From assembly GCA_034509755.1 (NCBI GenBank), contig CM067545.1:43765062-43829061 (forward strand): a stretch of 64,000 nt of DNA. The letters run 5' to 3'. The notes beneath the pieces were generated by a model, which worked only from the letters and a program-made list of their open reading frames with translations, was not told the origin of the DNA and searched no databases. The position numbers were made by a program, and so were the translations under genes. Of this stretch, positions 1-9,672 are shown one piece after another (the stretch's first letter is position 1; every line of letters starts with the position of its first letter). The DNA comes from Anisodus tanguticus (Eukaryota > Streptophyta > Magnoliopsida > Solanales > Solanaceae).

Positions 1-970
1 GTGGATAAGCTCAGATCTCTTATATAGAGTCAACGAGTCAAGAATGATGCTACTCCTGACCAACCTCCAAAATCTCTGGAAATTCCAGAAAATATCCAGC
101 CTCCTCCTTCAATTGAAGGAATTTCCCTAGCAAAAAAGACCACAGAACCATTAGTAAAAAATCTTGAGGATCTACTTTCTCAATTTCAGAGTAAGTTGAA
201 GATTTCTCCAAAAAATGGTTCTACATCTACTGTTACGATGATTAGTACAGATAAATTATTTGGTCTGACAATGAAGCTTATATTGCTGCGATGAGGAAGG
301 GTAAATGGAAACTCAAATTCAATTCGGAGAATTACTACTATCCGAGACCTATATCCATGAATGTTATAATTGAAGAACAAGCTTATAAGAATGAGCCTAC
401 CGCTTATACCAGTACATAAATTGTTGAATGGAACATAGATGGTGGTGCTGATAGTCAAATCTTCAGGACTTGTCATAAAATCATCATGTATGCTGCAACA
501 GCCAAAGGTAATCACCAGACCGATGCTCACAACGTTAAGATAATAATTCCAGGCTTCACAGGTCAGCTTAAAGCTTGGTGGGATAATTATCTCACAATAG
601 AGCGAAAAACTTCCATTTGTAATGTTGTAAAGCAAGAGGGTAATGAGGCTCAGCCTTATGCAGTTTTTACTCTCGTTCTAACCATTTTAGACCACTTTAC
701 AGGAAATTACTCAACTAATTATGATAATATCAGAACTCTTCTGCAAAACCATAGGTGCCCCCATCTTAACTTCATTTAGGTGGTATAAGGATGGTTTCCT
801 TAGCAGAGTGTTACCTCCCAGAAGCCAATAGTAGTTTCTGGAAAGCCAGATTCATAGGTGGCCTCTCTTCTTTTTGCTGAGAATATTAAGAGAACCTTAA
901 GAAAGGATTCAGGAGATTCTCATAGCCAATGGGATATTTATTCTTACGGTCAGCTAATAGGCAAATGCAT
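1..970 (+). pseudogene. Endogenous pararetrovirus remnant, capsid-like region
   Basis: Decayed coding sequence resembling the capsid region of plant pararetroviruses (Caulimoviridae) integrated in solanaceous genomes. A frame open from about 30 to 290 is rich in Pro, Glu and Lys. After a frameshift, a second frame carries a Trp- and Tyr-rich block (about 260-410), a stop at 417-419, then a segment with the motif GFTGQLKAWWDNYL (positions 486-779). A stop at 777-779 interrupts a stretch resembling the RWYK-x-x-FLSRV block that also occurs in the minus-strand remnant at 60962-61147, which is the main reason to pair the two loci. Several stops and at least two frameshifts make it non-functional. 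The left end runs off the window. Assignment to a genus is not possible from this fragment; a decayed Gypsy gag is the main alternative. Confidence 0.6.
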
Positions 971-1000
971 GGAAGAAGGATTAGCTCTATTAATTGACTA

Positions 1001-1591
1001 ATGCCTCTTACACATATAAATGATAAGGTCTTCACAGGTACCTTTGAGAATAGTTCTCTCACAATCCAGGAATTGAAAAATGAGATTTATGATCTCAAAA
1101 CAGAGCTAACTCTACTTCGACATCATTACACTACACTAGATGATAGAGTTACTTCAATAGAACCAGGACAGGCTAGTCATACTCCTCTTCCTAATACCCC
1201 TATAGAGTTAGGTTATACTCCTATACTCGACCAACCTACTACCTATGATAATCCAAAAGAGGCAGACTTTATGGGAGCCATTAATTTGTATTCTTGCCAA
1301 AGATGGATTACCCGTATTAATTTATTAATTGATAGAGGTATCATTTATAGACATGTCTCTACATTGATTGATTCAGGGGCAGATCTTAATTGCATTAGGG
1401 AAAGACTTATCCCTACCAAATACTTCACCAAGACTACTCGTAGAGTAAGTGATGCAGATGAGAGCAAATTAGATGTCTCCTACAAATATCTAGTGCCTGT
1501 GTTATTGTCACTAGCAAAGTTCTTAACAGAGATCAAGTTTTTAATGATGTTAGGAGCATATAAAACTTTTTTTAGGGAAAATGAATGGTGA
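1001..1591 (+). pseudogene. Endogenous pararetrovirus remnant, protease-containing fragment
   Basis: Open frame of 196 codons continuing the remnant to its left. Residues about 20-55 form a heptad-like stretch rich in Leu, Glu and Lys that may be a coiled coil. Residues about 120-150 contain TLIDSGADLNCI, which matches the D-S/T-G-A active site of retroviral-type aspartic proteases as found in caulimovirid polyproteins. The order capsid, coiled coil, protease agrees with that family. No reverse transcriptase follows: the sequence is cut at about 1585-1591, where an oppositely oriented Copia fragment starts. The first Met at 1001 is only the first in this frame and need not be a real start. 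Dead fragment; no restored reading is attempted. Confidence 0.6.
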
Positions 1592-2920
1592 GGTAGTCGT
1601 GTTTTAGTGGTGCTATAGCCTTGAATTGGAATACAATTGCCATTCCGACCAAAATAAATTGAAGATTGTTCAAATTAAATAATTGAGGAAGATTACCAGA
1701 GTTACGAGTGAGGTGGGATGTGGCACCCGTATCCATGTACCAGGCATCATCGGGTTGCTGTAAATTCATAGTGTTGTAGGCCTGGCCTAGTTCGATAGGG
1801 GTAACAAGGCCGTATGTTTGTTGTTGCTGTTGGGCGGCCGAAAAGTGGGCATGCTGCGTTTGTCCCATCTGGCGTGGGCCTGGAGGAGGGCCCAATATGT
1901 TGGGCTGCTACCACTGGCCAGTGCTATGGGCTGGTATCGTCGGGTAAGGGCATGAGGGGGAGGCCCAATTTCCGAAAATTGGCCATGGTAGTGGGCCAAC
2001 CCACTGAGAGAGGTATTAGGACTGCTGTGTTTGTCCACCGAAATTAGACCATCATTTTCCTTTGCCGCCATCTCGGCCACCCCGCGAAAGTTAGTTGTCT
2101 GTGTGTAACGGTTGCCCGGCGGGTGTAGTAGTGGTCGTTGGTGCATCAACCACCAACACCTTCTGATTATGTTCGTCCTGTTTGGAACGCCTATTCTCCT
2201 TCAATAGTAATTGTTATCGGACCTTGTTGAAGCTAGGGAGGGGATCGACTTATTGGATCATCGTCGTAAGTGTATCGTACTCACCCTTTGACAAACCATT
2301 AATTAGTTGTAAAACCATATTTATTTTTGAAATCGGAGTGCCCACATTAGATAATTGATCTGCAACTAATTTCAATTGTTTACAATAGTCGGACATATTA
2401 GCAAAGTTCTCAAGACAGATGTAATTAAATTATTCCTCTAGATATATGACACGTGTATGTTTGTTATCTTGAAAGATTTCCTCTAGCTTTGTCTATAATT
2501 CGTGAGCCGAAACACCTGTCTTCATAATAGTGTGAAGTAGATCCTTGGATATGGTGTCATATATCCATTGTTTGACGATTGCATCAAGCCTTTGCTACGC
2601 TGTGTTGTCGACGTCGGGCGGACGGGGTGTTGTGGCATCGATGTGATCAAGAACGTTGTAGGAACAAGCACGTATTTGAAATAACTCAACTCACGATGAG
2701 TATTGTCCATTCTCTTGATCAAGAACCAAAGGGATAATGTTTTTGATGTTCGTCACGACAAAGGCCAGATGAAAGGTGTTGGGAGAGGAGGACGGAGGAG
2801 GAGGGTGTGTGACGTTTTGCGTGGAGGAGGAGGAGTCGGGAGATGCCATGTGACCGCCGATGCAAGGGAAGAGAGGGAGGTAGTCGATTTAGGGTTAGGG
2901 AGAGTATTAGGGTTTGACTT
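1592..2920 (-). pseudogene. Copia gag and protease N-terminal part, broken
   Basis: Read on the minus strand, gag starts near 2720-2700 and shows the UBN2-type Copia gag fold in pieces: a segment ending WIYDTISKDLLHTI-like at about 2550, a FQDNKHTR-like segment near 2470, and the LKLVADQLSNVG segment near 2350. A Gln-rich linker (AAQQQQQTYG, about 1830) leads to WYMDTGATSHLT at about 1705-1740, the catalytic D-T-G-A of the Copia aspartic protease. Stops and small indels divide gag into at least four frames. The Copia gag packages the RNA and the protease would process the polyprotein; neither can be made from this copy. Coding ends abruptly at the truncation point. Confidence 0.75.
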
Positions 2921-2929
2921 CTGATACCA

Positions 2930-3091
2930 TGTAGAATTGTGTAATTCTCCTTGTTTGGAGTCTTCTCATTAATGCAATATATATAGATGTTTACAATTGT
3001 AATCCTAATTGTATGAGAGCATCTACTTTATATAACTATATCAAAATAATAATTACAGAATATATGGAGAATATAAACGTATTCTCTATCA
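2930..3091 (-). repeat. 5' LTR of the truncated Copia fragment
   Basis: 162-bp LTR read on the minus strand: starts TGATAGAGAATA and ends TTCTACA, immediately followed by the tRNA-Met primer site. Boundaries come from comparison with the 165-bp LTR of element C. The 3' partner is absent, so no target duplication can be checked. Confidence 0.75.
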
Positions 3092-3576
3092 TTATGGATA
3101 CATTGCATTAAGACTGCAATAGAAATTTTATTAAAGCAATTTGATCTTTTTTTTTTGCTCAAGTATGCCATATAATAATTTGACGTACTTTATAATTCTT
3201 TAATATTTTATGCGCATTGAGTGGGTACTATACTAGTTTATTAGGTAAAGAAACAAAACACAATCATGCTTAAATAAAGTAACTGCTAATGAAAATTAAA
3301 TTAACAGGAAAAGAATAGTTAAAACATTTCAAATGAAACTGAATACCCTCCGCGATTCCTTTTATCTAAGCAGCTTTCCACCATGTTTTTATTTTCAATT
3401 TATTAACAGTTGTTGTGGAACCTAAACCAAAGCAATTCTAGCCTTTAAAATTGATGTGAAGACATGTCATTAATTTAAGCTAGTATTAATATCTACTCGA
3501 GACATGTCATTAATTAAAGTGCATTGAGAGAATCCAATTTGTATGCCTTTTTTTCTTGAACAACATGGATATATAT
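3092..3576. other. AT-rich spacer without recognised feature
   Basis: About 485 bp of AT-rich DNA between the truncated Copia piece and element D1. A short direct repeat around GACATGTCATTAATT occurs at about 3463-3477 and 3502-3516. No coding potential or element ends were recognised. Confidence 0.6.
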
Positions 3577-3779
3577 TGATAAAGTATCATATGTCCGTTG
3601 TTATATATTATTTTACTATATTTGTAGAGTCCTTGTACAAGTGTAATTATTGTATTAGTCTTGTATTAGTAAAAGATATTAGAATTATAGTAGGAAAAGG
3701 TAGAGTTATTTTCCATATTTAGGAATTGTATATTTGTATATATAGAACTCTTCATTAATGAATGAATTATTCTCTTTCA
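3577..3779 (+). repeat. 5' LTR of D1
   Basis: 203 bp, TGATAAAG to TTTCA. It aligns with the 3' LTR at 8237-8474 except that about 25-30 bp are missing just after TGATAAAG, exactly where the 3' copy carries a 9-bp inverted repeat. An AT-rich TATATATAG motif near 3738 is a possible TATA box. Confidence 0.85.
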
Positions 3780-3793
3780 TGGTATTAGAAGTC
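3780..3793 (+). other. Primer-binding site of D1
   Basis: TGGTATTAGAAGTC directly after the 5' LTR. It resembles the complement of the initiator tRNA-Met 3' end (TGGTATCAGAGC), with substitutions. Confidence 0.75.
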
Positions 3794-3916
3794 TAGGACA
3801 ACTATTTTCCTTCTCCTCGCAATTCCGTAACCCTCTCTGACCGACGGCCACCCTTCGGTTTGTTTCTTCCCAAATTTTTTTCTATGAATCCCTAATTCTC
3901 CTCTTGTTCTTTCATT

Positions 3917-4767
3917 ATGTCTACCTCAAAGAACATGTTTCATCATGCCATTATAGTCTCCAAAATCAAGAACCATATCCCTATTGTTCTTGAGATGGAA
4001 AACGTCCAATACGCGACGTGGCGGAATTATTTAAGGTTCACGCATGCTCGCATCAAGTCCTTCATCACATCATCCCCTCGGTAACAGGCAAGGAGAAGGT
4101 GCCTACCTCCGAGGATGACCCTACGTTATGGACAATCCTTGATGCTACCGTTCTCCAGTGGATTTATTCCAATATCTCTACAGACCTCTTGCTGACGATT
4201 ATTGAACCCGAAGCCACGACGATGGAAACTTGGAATAGGGTGCGTGATATTTTCCAAGATAACAAAAATTCCCGTGTTGTCACTCTTGAGTAGGAATTTT
4301 CCCATGTCAACATGGATGATTTTTCGAATGTCTCAGCCTATTGTAAAAGGCTAAAGGAATTGGCGGATCAACTCAAAAGCGTTGCTGCTCCCATCACCAA
4401 TGATCGTCTTGTTCTTCAAATGGTTGCAGGCCTATCCGAGTCCTATAATGGCGTTGCGCTTCTTCGTCAAAGTAATTCTCTCCCACCGTTCTACCAGGCT
4501 CGTTCCATTCTCACTTTAAAAGAGGATGGCTTGGCTAAAAAGGCGGCTACCGGAGCAAATTTCGTCATGATGATGGCCACGTTAGTCGACCCTCACTCAT
4601 TCTCAAAAAATTATAGCCAAAACCGTAACAATAGTGGCAGCAAAGAGGGTCAAAATTGGAAAAATGGTGGCATGAACAGCGGATGCAGCCGCGGTAGTGG
4701 CGGTGGCGGTGGTCAGAACAATGGCAGCAGTGGCGGACGTGGTGAGAGTAGGCCGACTGGGCCGTAG
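3917..4767 (+). pseudogene. D1 gag, broken
   Basis: Copia gag of the UBN2 type, which would form the virus-like particle. The likely start is the Met at 3917, about 137 bp after the LTR. The first 34 codons end in a 1-bp deletion near 4020: D2 has one more base at the homologous site. The frame from 4018 carries the ATVLQWIYSNISTDLL segment, stops at TAG 4291-4293 (D2 has CAG), then continues in frame with AYCKRLKELADQL and NDRLVLQMVAGLSESYNG. The C-terminus is Gly-, Ser- and Asn-rich, without a clear zinc knuckle, and meets a TAG at 4765-4767. D2 at 23781-24701 is the best template for its structure. Confidence 0.85.
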
Positions 4768-5049
4768 AACCACTGGCCGCAGCCTTGGAACAACTGGCTG
4801 TGGGGCTGGGCCAATGGCCCAACTCGTCTAACCCGTCGACTGTTCAAGCTCCTTGGGCCCAGTTCCAGAATTCTTCCAGGCCTAACTTTCCGGTCCAGTT
4901 CCAGAATGCTACAACACGACCTGCTGGGCATGGCAGCAGGCTGGCCTGCTTGGGCCTCAGCCTCAGCAAGCCTTCGCTGCTACGGGCCCAGCGGTAGTTC
5001 CGACGCCCATAGATATCGAGGCCACGATGCATACACTTAAATTAAATTC

Positions 5050-6475
5050 CCCACACGCAAATCGGTATATGGACACCGGTGCCACATCTCATATGACATC
5101 CGCACCAGGTAATCTCTTGTCTTATTTCAATTTGAGCAACAATCGTGGTATAACTATTGGTAATGGTCATTGAATTTGAATTTGTGGTTATGGTTACACA
5201 AATTTGTCTTCTCGCATCCACCTCTAGTCTTAAAAAATATTCTTGATGCCCTTCACTTAATTAAAAATCTAGAGTCTGTCCGAAAATTCACAATTGATAA
5301 TTGGGTCTCTGTTAATTTTGACCCTTTTGGATTTTCGGTGAAGGATTTCAAGACGGGGATACCTCTAATGAGATGTAGCAGTAGGGGAGATCTTTATCCA
5401 ATCACCACCACCAGCATTTCCACGAGTCAAGCCACACCTTCAACGTTTGCCGCTCTTGCTCATTGTGGCATGCACGGTTGGGTCATCCGGAGTCGTCTAT
5501 TATTTCTTCTCTGTGAAATAATAATTTTATTGATTGTAGGGGTACGCGTAGTACTCCAATTTGTCCTTCTTGTCCACTAGAGAAACATGTTAGATTACCT
5601 TTTGTAGCTTTTACTTCTAGTACGTCGATGCCTTTTGACATTATTCATAGTTATTCTTGGATGATTATTCTAATTTTTTGTGGACTTTTCCTTTGGCTAA
5701 AAAATCTCAAGCTTTATCCTCATTCTTAAAATTTAGAGATTTCACTCATACCTAATTTGAACGGAAAATTAAAAACATTCAATGTGATAATGGTAAGGAA
5801 TATGATAATGGAACATTTCGGGAATTTTGTGACACTCATGACATATCTTTTCGATTTTCATGTCCTCATACGTCCTCACAAAATGGGAAGGCCGAAAGAA
5901 AAATTCGTACCATTAATAATATTGTCTATACCTTACTAGTCCGTGCTTCCTTACCTTTGTCTTTTTAGCATCATGCATAACAAATGACTACCTAACTCCT
6001 TAACATACTCCATAACAAAGGATTAGCATATCAATTCCCACTTAAAATTCTTTACAATAAAGATCCCTCATATTCTCATCTTACGGTGTTTGAGTATTTA
6101 TGCTATCCTCTTTTCCCGTCTACTATAATTAACAAACTTTAAGCCTGTTCTATCGCTTGTGTGTGTTTTGGGTTATTTGTCAAATCATCGTGGTTACAAA
6201 TGTTTTGATTTCTCCTCTAACAAAATCATAATTAGTCACCATGTTATTTTTTATGAAACCCAATTTCCGTTTGCTAAATTGTATAATTCCGTGTCTAGTT
6301 CGTATAATTTCTTGGATGATGGGCGCTCACCGTTTATTATCCACCATTTATCCGAGCTGTCCCAAGACCCAAATCCGCCAGCAGACCCACTGCCTGCTAG
6401 CCTAAATTTTCCCAGTCTAGTCACTGAATCTCGGCCAGGCCCAACTTCTCCTACTGACCCCGCAATGTCTTGATG
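5050..6475 (+). pseudogene. D1 protease and integrase, broken
   Basis: The protease active site is visible as YMDTGATSHMT at about 5068-5100. The GAG-pre-integrase block follows (KNILDALHLIKNLESVRKF near 5235, then RCSSRGDLYPI at 5370). The integrase HHCC region is scrambled, though a Cys-x-x-Cys-like stretch remains near 5560. Parts of the catalytic core remain around 5640-5930 (IQCDNGK-like and PHTSSQNGKAE-like segments) in shifting frames. The conserved C-terminal segment LGYLSNHRGYKCFDFSSNKI lies at 6169-6230. Many frameshifts and stops; no catalytic protein can be made. Confidence 0.8.
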
Positions 6476-6739
6476 CAGTCTTGGTCCACAGATTCTCGGT
6501 CCTGTTCCTAGTCTCGGCCCAAATTCTGGCCCAAATATTTCTTCCCACCTTTCATTTTTTCAGCCACACGTTATTGGGCCACACTACCTGCTGGTCAGAC
6601 CACTGCCAACCCGAGAGTTAGCAAAATCTCATCCAATTCTATTCCGTATCAAGGGCCTGTTACTTATAGCCAACGATGTATTTTTAAATCAAAATGATAT
6701 TTTAATCTTAATTCTAATATCACTAAATTACCCCTACCA

Positions 6740-7620
6740 TGTAATCCAGTGTCTGCCCTTTATGACCCAAATTGGAAAATGGCTATGGATGACGTGGGAG
6801 TTGGTGCCCCATCCGCTTGGTGTCAATATTATTCGTTCTATATGTATTTTTACTCATAAAGAAAACTTTGACGGTTCTTTTGAGAGGCATACGACCCGGC
6901 TTGTAGGTGATGGTAAAACACAATACGTTGGCGTGGATTATGGAGAGACATTTAGTCTGGTGGTCAAACCGGCAACCATTCGCACTATGCTTAGTCTGGC
7001 TCTCTCGAAAGCATGGCACATTCATCAGCTGGATATGAAAAATGTTTTCTTACACAGTGATCTTAAGGAGACAGTGTACATGCATCAGCCCTTGAGTTTT
7101 AAGGACTCCAATTATCCTCACTATGTCTGTTTGTTGAAAAAGTCCTTGTATGAGTTTAAGTAGGCCCCACGTGCTTGGTATAAGAGGTTTGCCGATTATG
7201 TGTCTACTATTGGGTTTTCTCACAGCAGTCTGATCATTTTCTGTTCATCTATTGTCGTGGTACTTCTCTAGCATATATTCTGTTATATGTGGAAGATATA
7301 ATTTTGGCTGCCTCATCTGATAGCTTGCGCAAGTCTATCATGTCCCTTCTCACTTCAGAATTTGCTATGAAAAACTTGGGGCCCTTGAGTTATTTTTTGG
7401 GTATAGATGTCACTCGTCATGCAGGTGGTCTATTTTTATCACAAAGAAGTATGCGACTGAGATAATTGAGAGAGCTGGCATAAGTCCTCTTCCACTCCGG
7501 TTGATACCAAACCGAAGCTGAGTGCTACTTCTAGAACACCATATAAGGATCCCACCCACTATCGTAGTCTTGCAGGGGCTCTTCAATAACTTACTTTCAC
7601 GAGACCAGATATTACTTATG
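6740..7620 (+). pseudogene. D1 reverse transcriptase, broken
   Basis: Copia RT. The frame from 6762 shows the KARLVGDG-like start, GETFSLVVKPATIRTMLSLAL, then QLDMKNVFLHSDLKETVYM and KKSLYEFK, ending at TAG 7161-7163. The active-site motif, normally YVDD, reads YVEDI near 7290, so the first catalytic Asp has become Glu. Downstream AMKNLGPLSYFLGIDVTRH is recognisable at about 7366-7420. Frameshifts near 7215, 7440 and 7480 break the rest. Confidence 0.8.
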
Positions 7621-7629
7621 CAATACATC

Positions 7630-8234
7630 AGGTGTGTTTGTGTATGCATGATCCGTGGATTGAGCACATGCATGCGCTCAAACAGATTGTACGATACATA
7701 CAGGGCACACTTGATTATGGATTGCATTTATATCCATCATCCATCTCTACTCTCGTGTCATATACAGATCCTGATTGGGGTGGATGTCCAGATATCAGAT
7801 GTTCAACATCTGGCTATTGTTTGTTTCTTGGTGATAACTTGGTCTCTTGGTCGGCAAAACGCTAGACTACTTTATCGCGATCCAGTGCAGAGGCCAAGTA
7901 ACGAGGAGTAGCCAATGTAGTGTCTGAGGCATGTTGACTGCGAAATCTTTTATTAGAGCTTCACTTTCCTATTCAGAAAGCTACCTTGGTATACTGTGAT
8001 AATGTTAGTGCCGTCTATCTCTCTTGGAATCAAGTCCAACATCAGCGCACTAAACATATCGAGATGGATATTCACTTTGTTCGTGAAAAGGCAGCTCGTG
8101 GACAAGTACGTGTCTTGCATGTCCCTTCAAGGTACCAAATTGCTGACATCTTTACTAAGGGTCTTCACTTGGTTCTGTTTAAAGATTTTAGGGACAGTCT
8201 CAATGTACGACAACCTCCCGCTATGACTGCGGGG
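7630..8234 (+). pseudogene. D1 RNase H and polypurine tract
   Basis: RNase H, which would remove template RNA during reverse transcription. SYTDPDWGGCPD near 7760 supplies the first Asp region, VYCDNVSAVYLS at 7989-8025 keeps the later Asp, and QIADIFTKGLH at 8138-8170 holds the final Asp motif. A TAG near 7864 and a frameshift around 7900 break the frame. Coding ends close to the GCGGGGTG purine tract at about 8229-8236, which primes plus-strand synthesis in these elements. Confidence 0.8.
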
Positions 8235-8236
8235 TG

Positions 8237-8474
8237 TGATAAAGGACGATATACACTGACAAACCGTGTATATCATATGTTGGTTGTTGTATATTATTTT
8301 ACCATATTTGTAGAATCCTTGTACAAGTGTAATTATGGTATTAGTCTTGTATTAGGAAAATCTATTAGAATTATAATAGAAAAAGGTAGAGTTATTTTCC
8401 ATAATTAGGAATTGTATATTTGTATATATAGACCTCTTCACTAATGAAAATAGTCAGGGGATTGTTATCTTTCA
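8237..8474 (+). repeat. 3' LTR of D1
   Basis: 238 bp, TGATAAAG to TTTCA, followed by the target duplication TATAT. It contains a perfect 9-bp inverted repeat, GATATACAC / GTGTATATC, with a 9-nt loop at 8248-8274, absent from the 5' LTR. Confidence 0.85.
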
Positions 8475-8479
8475 TATAT

Positions 8480-8640
8480 TATTATAAACATAACTTTTAT
8501 TTTTATTTTTATTTTTTAAAAGAAGCTATGTTAATGCATTATTTAATTTGTTCAATAGGATAGAACCAAAATGTTATGGTACTTCTGGTTCTATGTTTCA
8601 AGTGAGCATTTATCTATGTCCTTTACTCCTATTCGTCAAG
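8480..8640. other. Unassigned spacer
   Basis: AT-rich sequence between D1 and the next Copia fragment. Part of it may be the decayed continuation of that fragment's gag, but no motif is clear. Confidence 0.4.
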
Positions 8641-9550
8641 TTAGTGCTCAATATCTCAATTCACGACAGACAAACTGAACAAGAAGAAGATGGAGGATGA
8701 GGCAACGTGTTTTGTCTGATGTTTGTTAAAATTCCTCTGTGTACGTGATACATTCTCGTTGCGTTGATTTTGTCAAAAACAATCCTTCAAATTCATCCAC
8801 ACCTTGTGCGAATTCTAGGAATACACAATTCCGTTCACTAGATCATTTGATAATGAGCTCATAATCCACCATAGAACAACTGCATTGGCTCTTTCCCACT
8901 GGTAAGCCATTTCCCTTCATACATTTTCTTTTTGTAGGTTCCATCAGCGAAACTGATTCTATTCTTCCCTAACAGTGCGATTGTCATTGATTTTCTCCAG
9001 AGAGTGTAGTTTTCCATTCCAACAAGCAATATTTTAGCTAAATTGACTCCAGGTACATCAGAAGACTGAAGGAAGAGTGAATCGAATTAATCGAAGGTCG
9101 AAACACTTCTCTCATTACTTGCATGTCCATATCCGGGACTTGTTTGGTTATTTTCATTCGAAATCGCCATTTCTAAGTTATGAATTGCTTCGAGAAATCT
9201 CGATTTTGCAGAGGGAAAAAAATTTGAAATGTGGAATTGAAAGTATTCTTAGAAAAGGATGGACTGGAAGTAATCCTTGATAACCAGTACCAAAATCTTC
9301 TAATCTACTCAATAGTCATTACAATGGCTCTGATACCATGTTAAAACTGAGGGTAGAGATAGACGGTTATCAACGAAAGGAGAAAACTGAGAGAGGAAGA
9401 GATTAGGAAAATATTTGGGTTTGTATTCAACTAAACTCAAACTGAAAATATATGTTATATATATATAATGCTTAACTGACCTATGACTCACTCTAACTAA
9501 CTAATCACCACTAACCACTTAAAGTTAGTTACAAATAATCTTAGTTGTCA
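8640..9550 (-). mobile_element. Copia 5' fragment (LTR plus gag N-terminus)
   Basis: Minus-strand fragment of another Copia family. A perfect initiator tRNA-Met primer site (TGGTATCAGAGCC read on the minus strand) lies at 9326-9338. To its right is a probable LTR (9339 to about 9550); to its left lies decayed gag. Gag pieces include FADGTYKK and a tryptophan-rich segment around 8870-8960, then a YHVHREI-like segment near 8740, the order expected of the DUF4219/gag_2-type Copia gag. This gag is unlike D1, D2 and C, so it is a separate lineage. The rest of the element is missing. The outer LTR end is uncertain (9533 or 9550). Confidence 0.65.
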
Positions 9551-9672
9551 TCCAGTTGGCGGCACATTATTCTCTACTTCTCAACAAAAATGAATTTTGA
9601 TCAGATGGAATTGGAGAAACAAGGCAAGATGGATGCTCAACCAGTTCACTTAGCTGCACAACAATGGCTTGC
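9551..9672. other. Short flank left of the hAT element
   Basis: Spacer between the Copia fragment and the hAT terminal repeat; no coding or repeat signature recognised. Confidence 0.4.

Larger units (their letters stand above)
1592..3091 (-). mobile_element. Truncated Copia (Ale-like) retrotransposon fragment
   Basis: The 5' end of a Copia element on the minus strand: LTR at the right (2930-3091), a primer-binding site matching initiator tRNA-Met (TGGTATCAGAAG read on the minus strand, 2918-2929), then gag and the start of the protease. The element stops at about 1592, next to the pararetrovirus fragment, so integrase, RT, RNase H and the 3' LTR are missing. Its LTR closely resembles that of element C at 29120-29284 (same TGATAG start, same CTACA end, similar length), so the two belong to related families. 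Confidence 0.8.
3577..8474 (+). mobile_element. Copia retrotransposon D1 (Ale-like), full length, defective
   Basis: Complete element of 4898 bp flanked by the 5-bp target duplication TATAT (3572-3576 and 8475-8479). Order: 5' LTR, tRNA-Met primer site, gag, protease, integrase, RT, RNase H, purine tract, 3' LTR. This gene order and the very short LTRs fit the Ale/Retrofit lineage of Copia (inference from structure). All coding modules are interrupted, so it could move only with help, if at all. It is a close relative of element D2: gag, protease and RNase H align over their full lengths although the LTRs differ in size. Confidence 0.9.
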
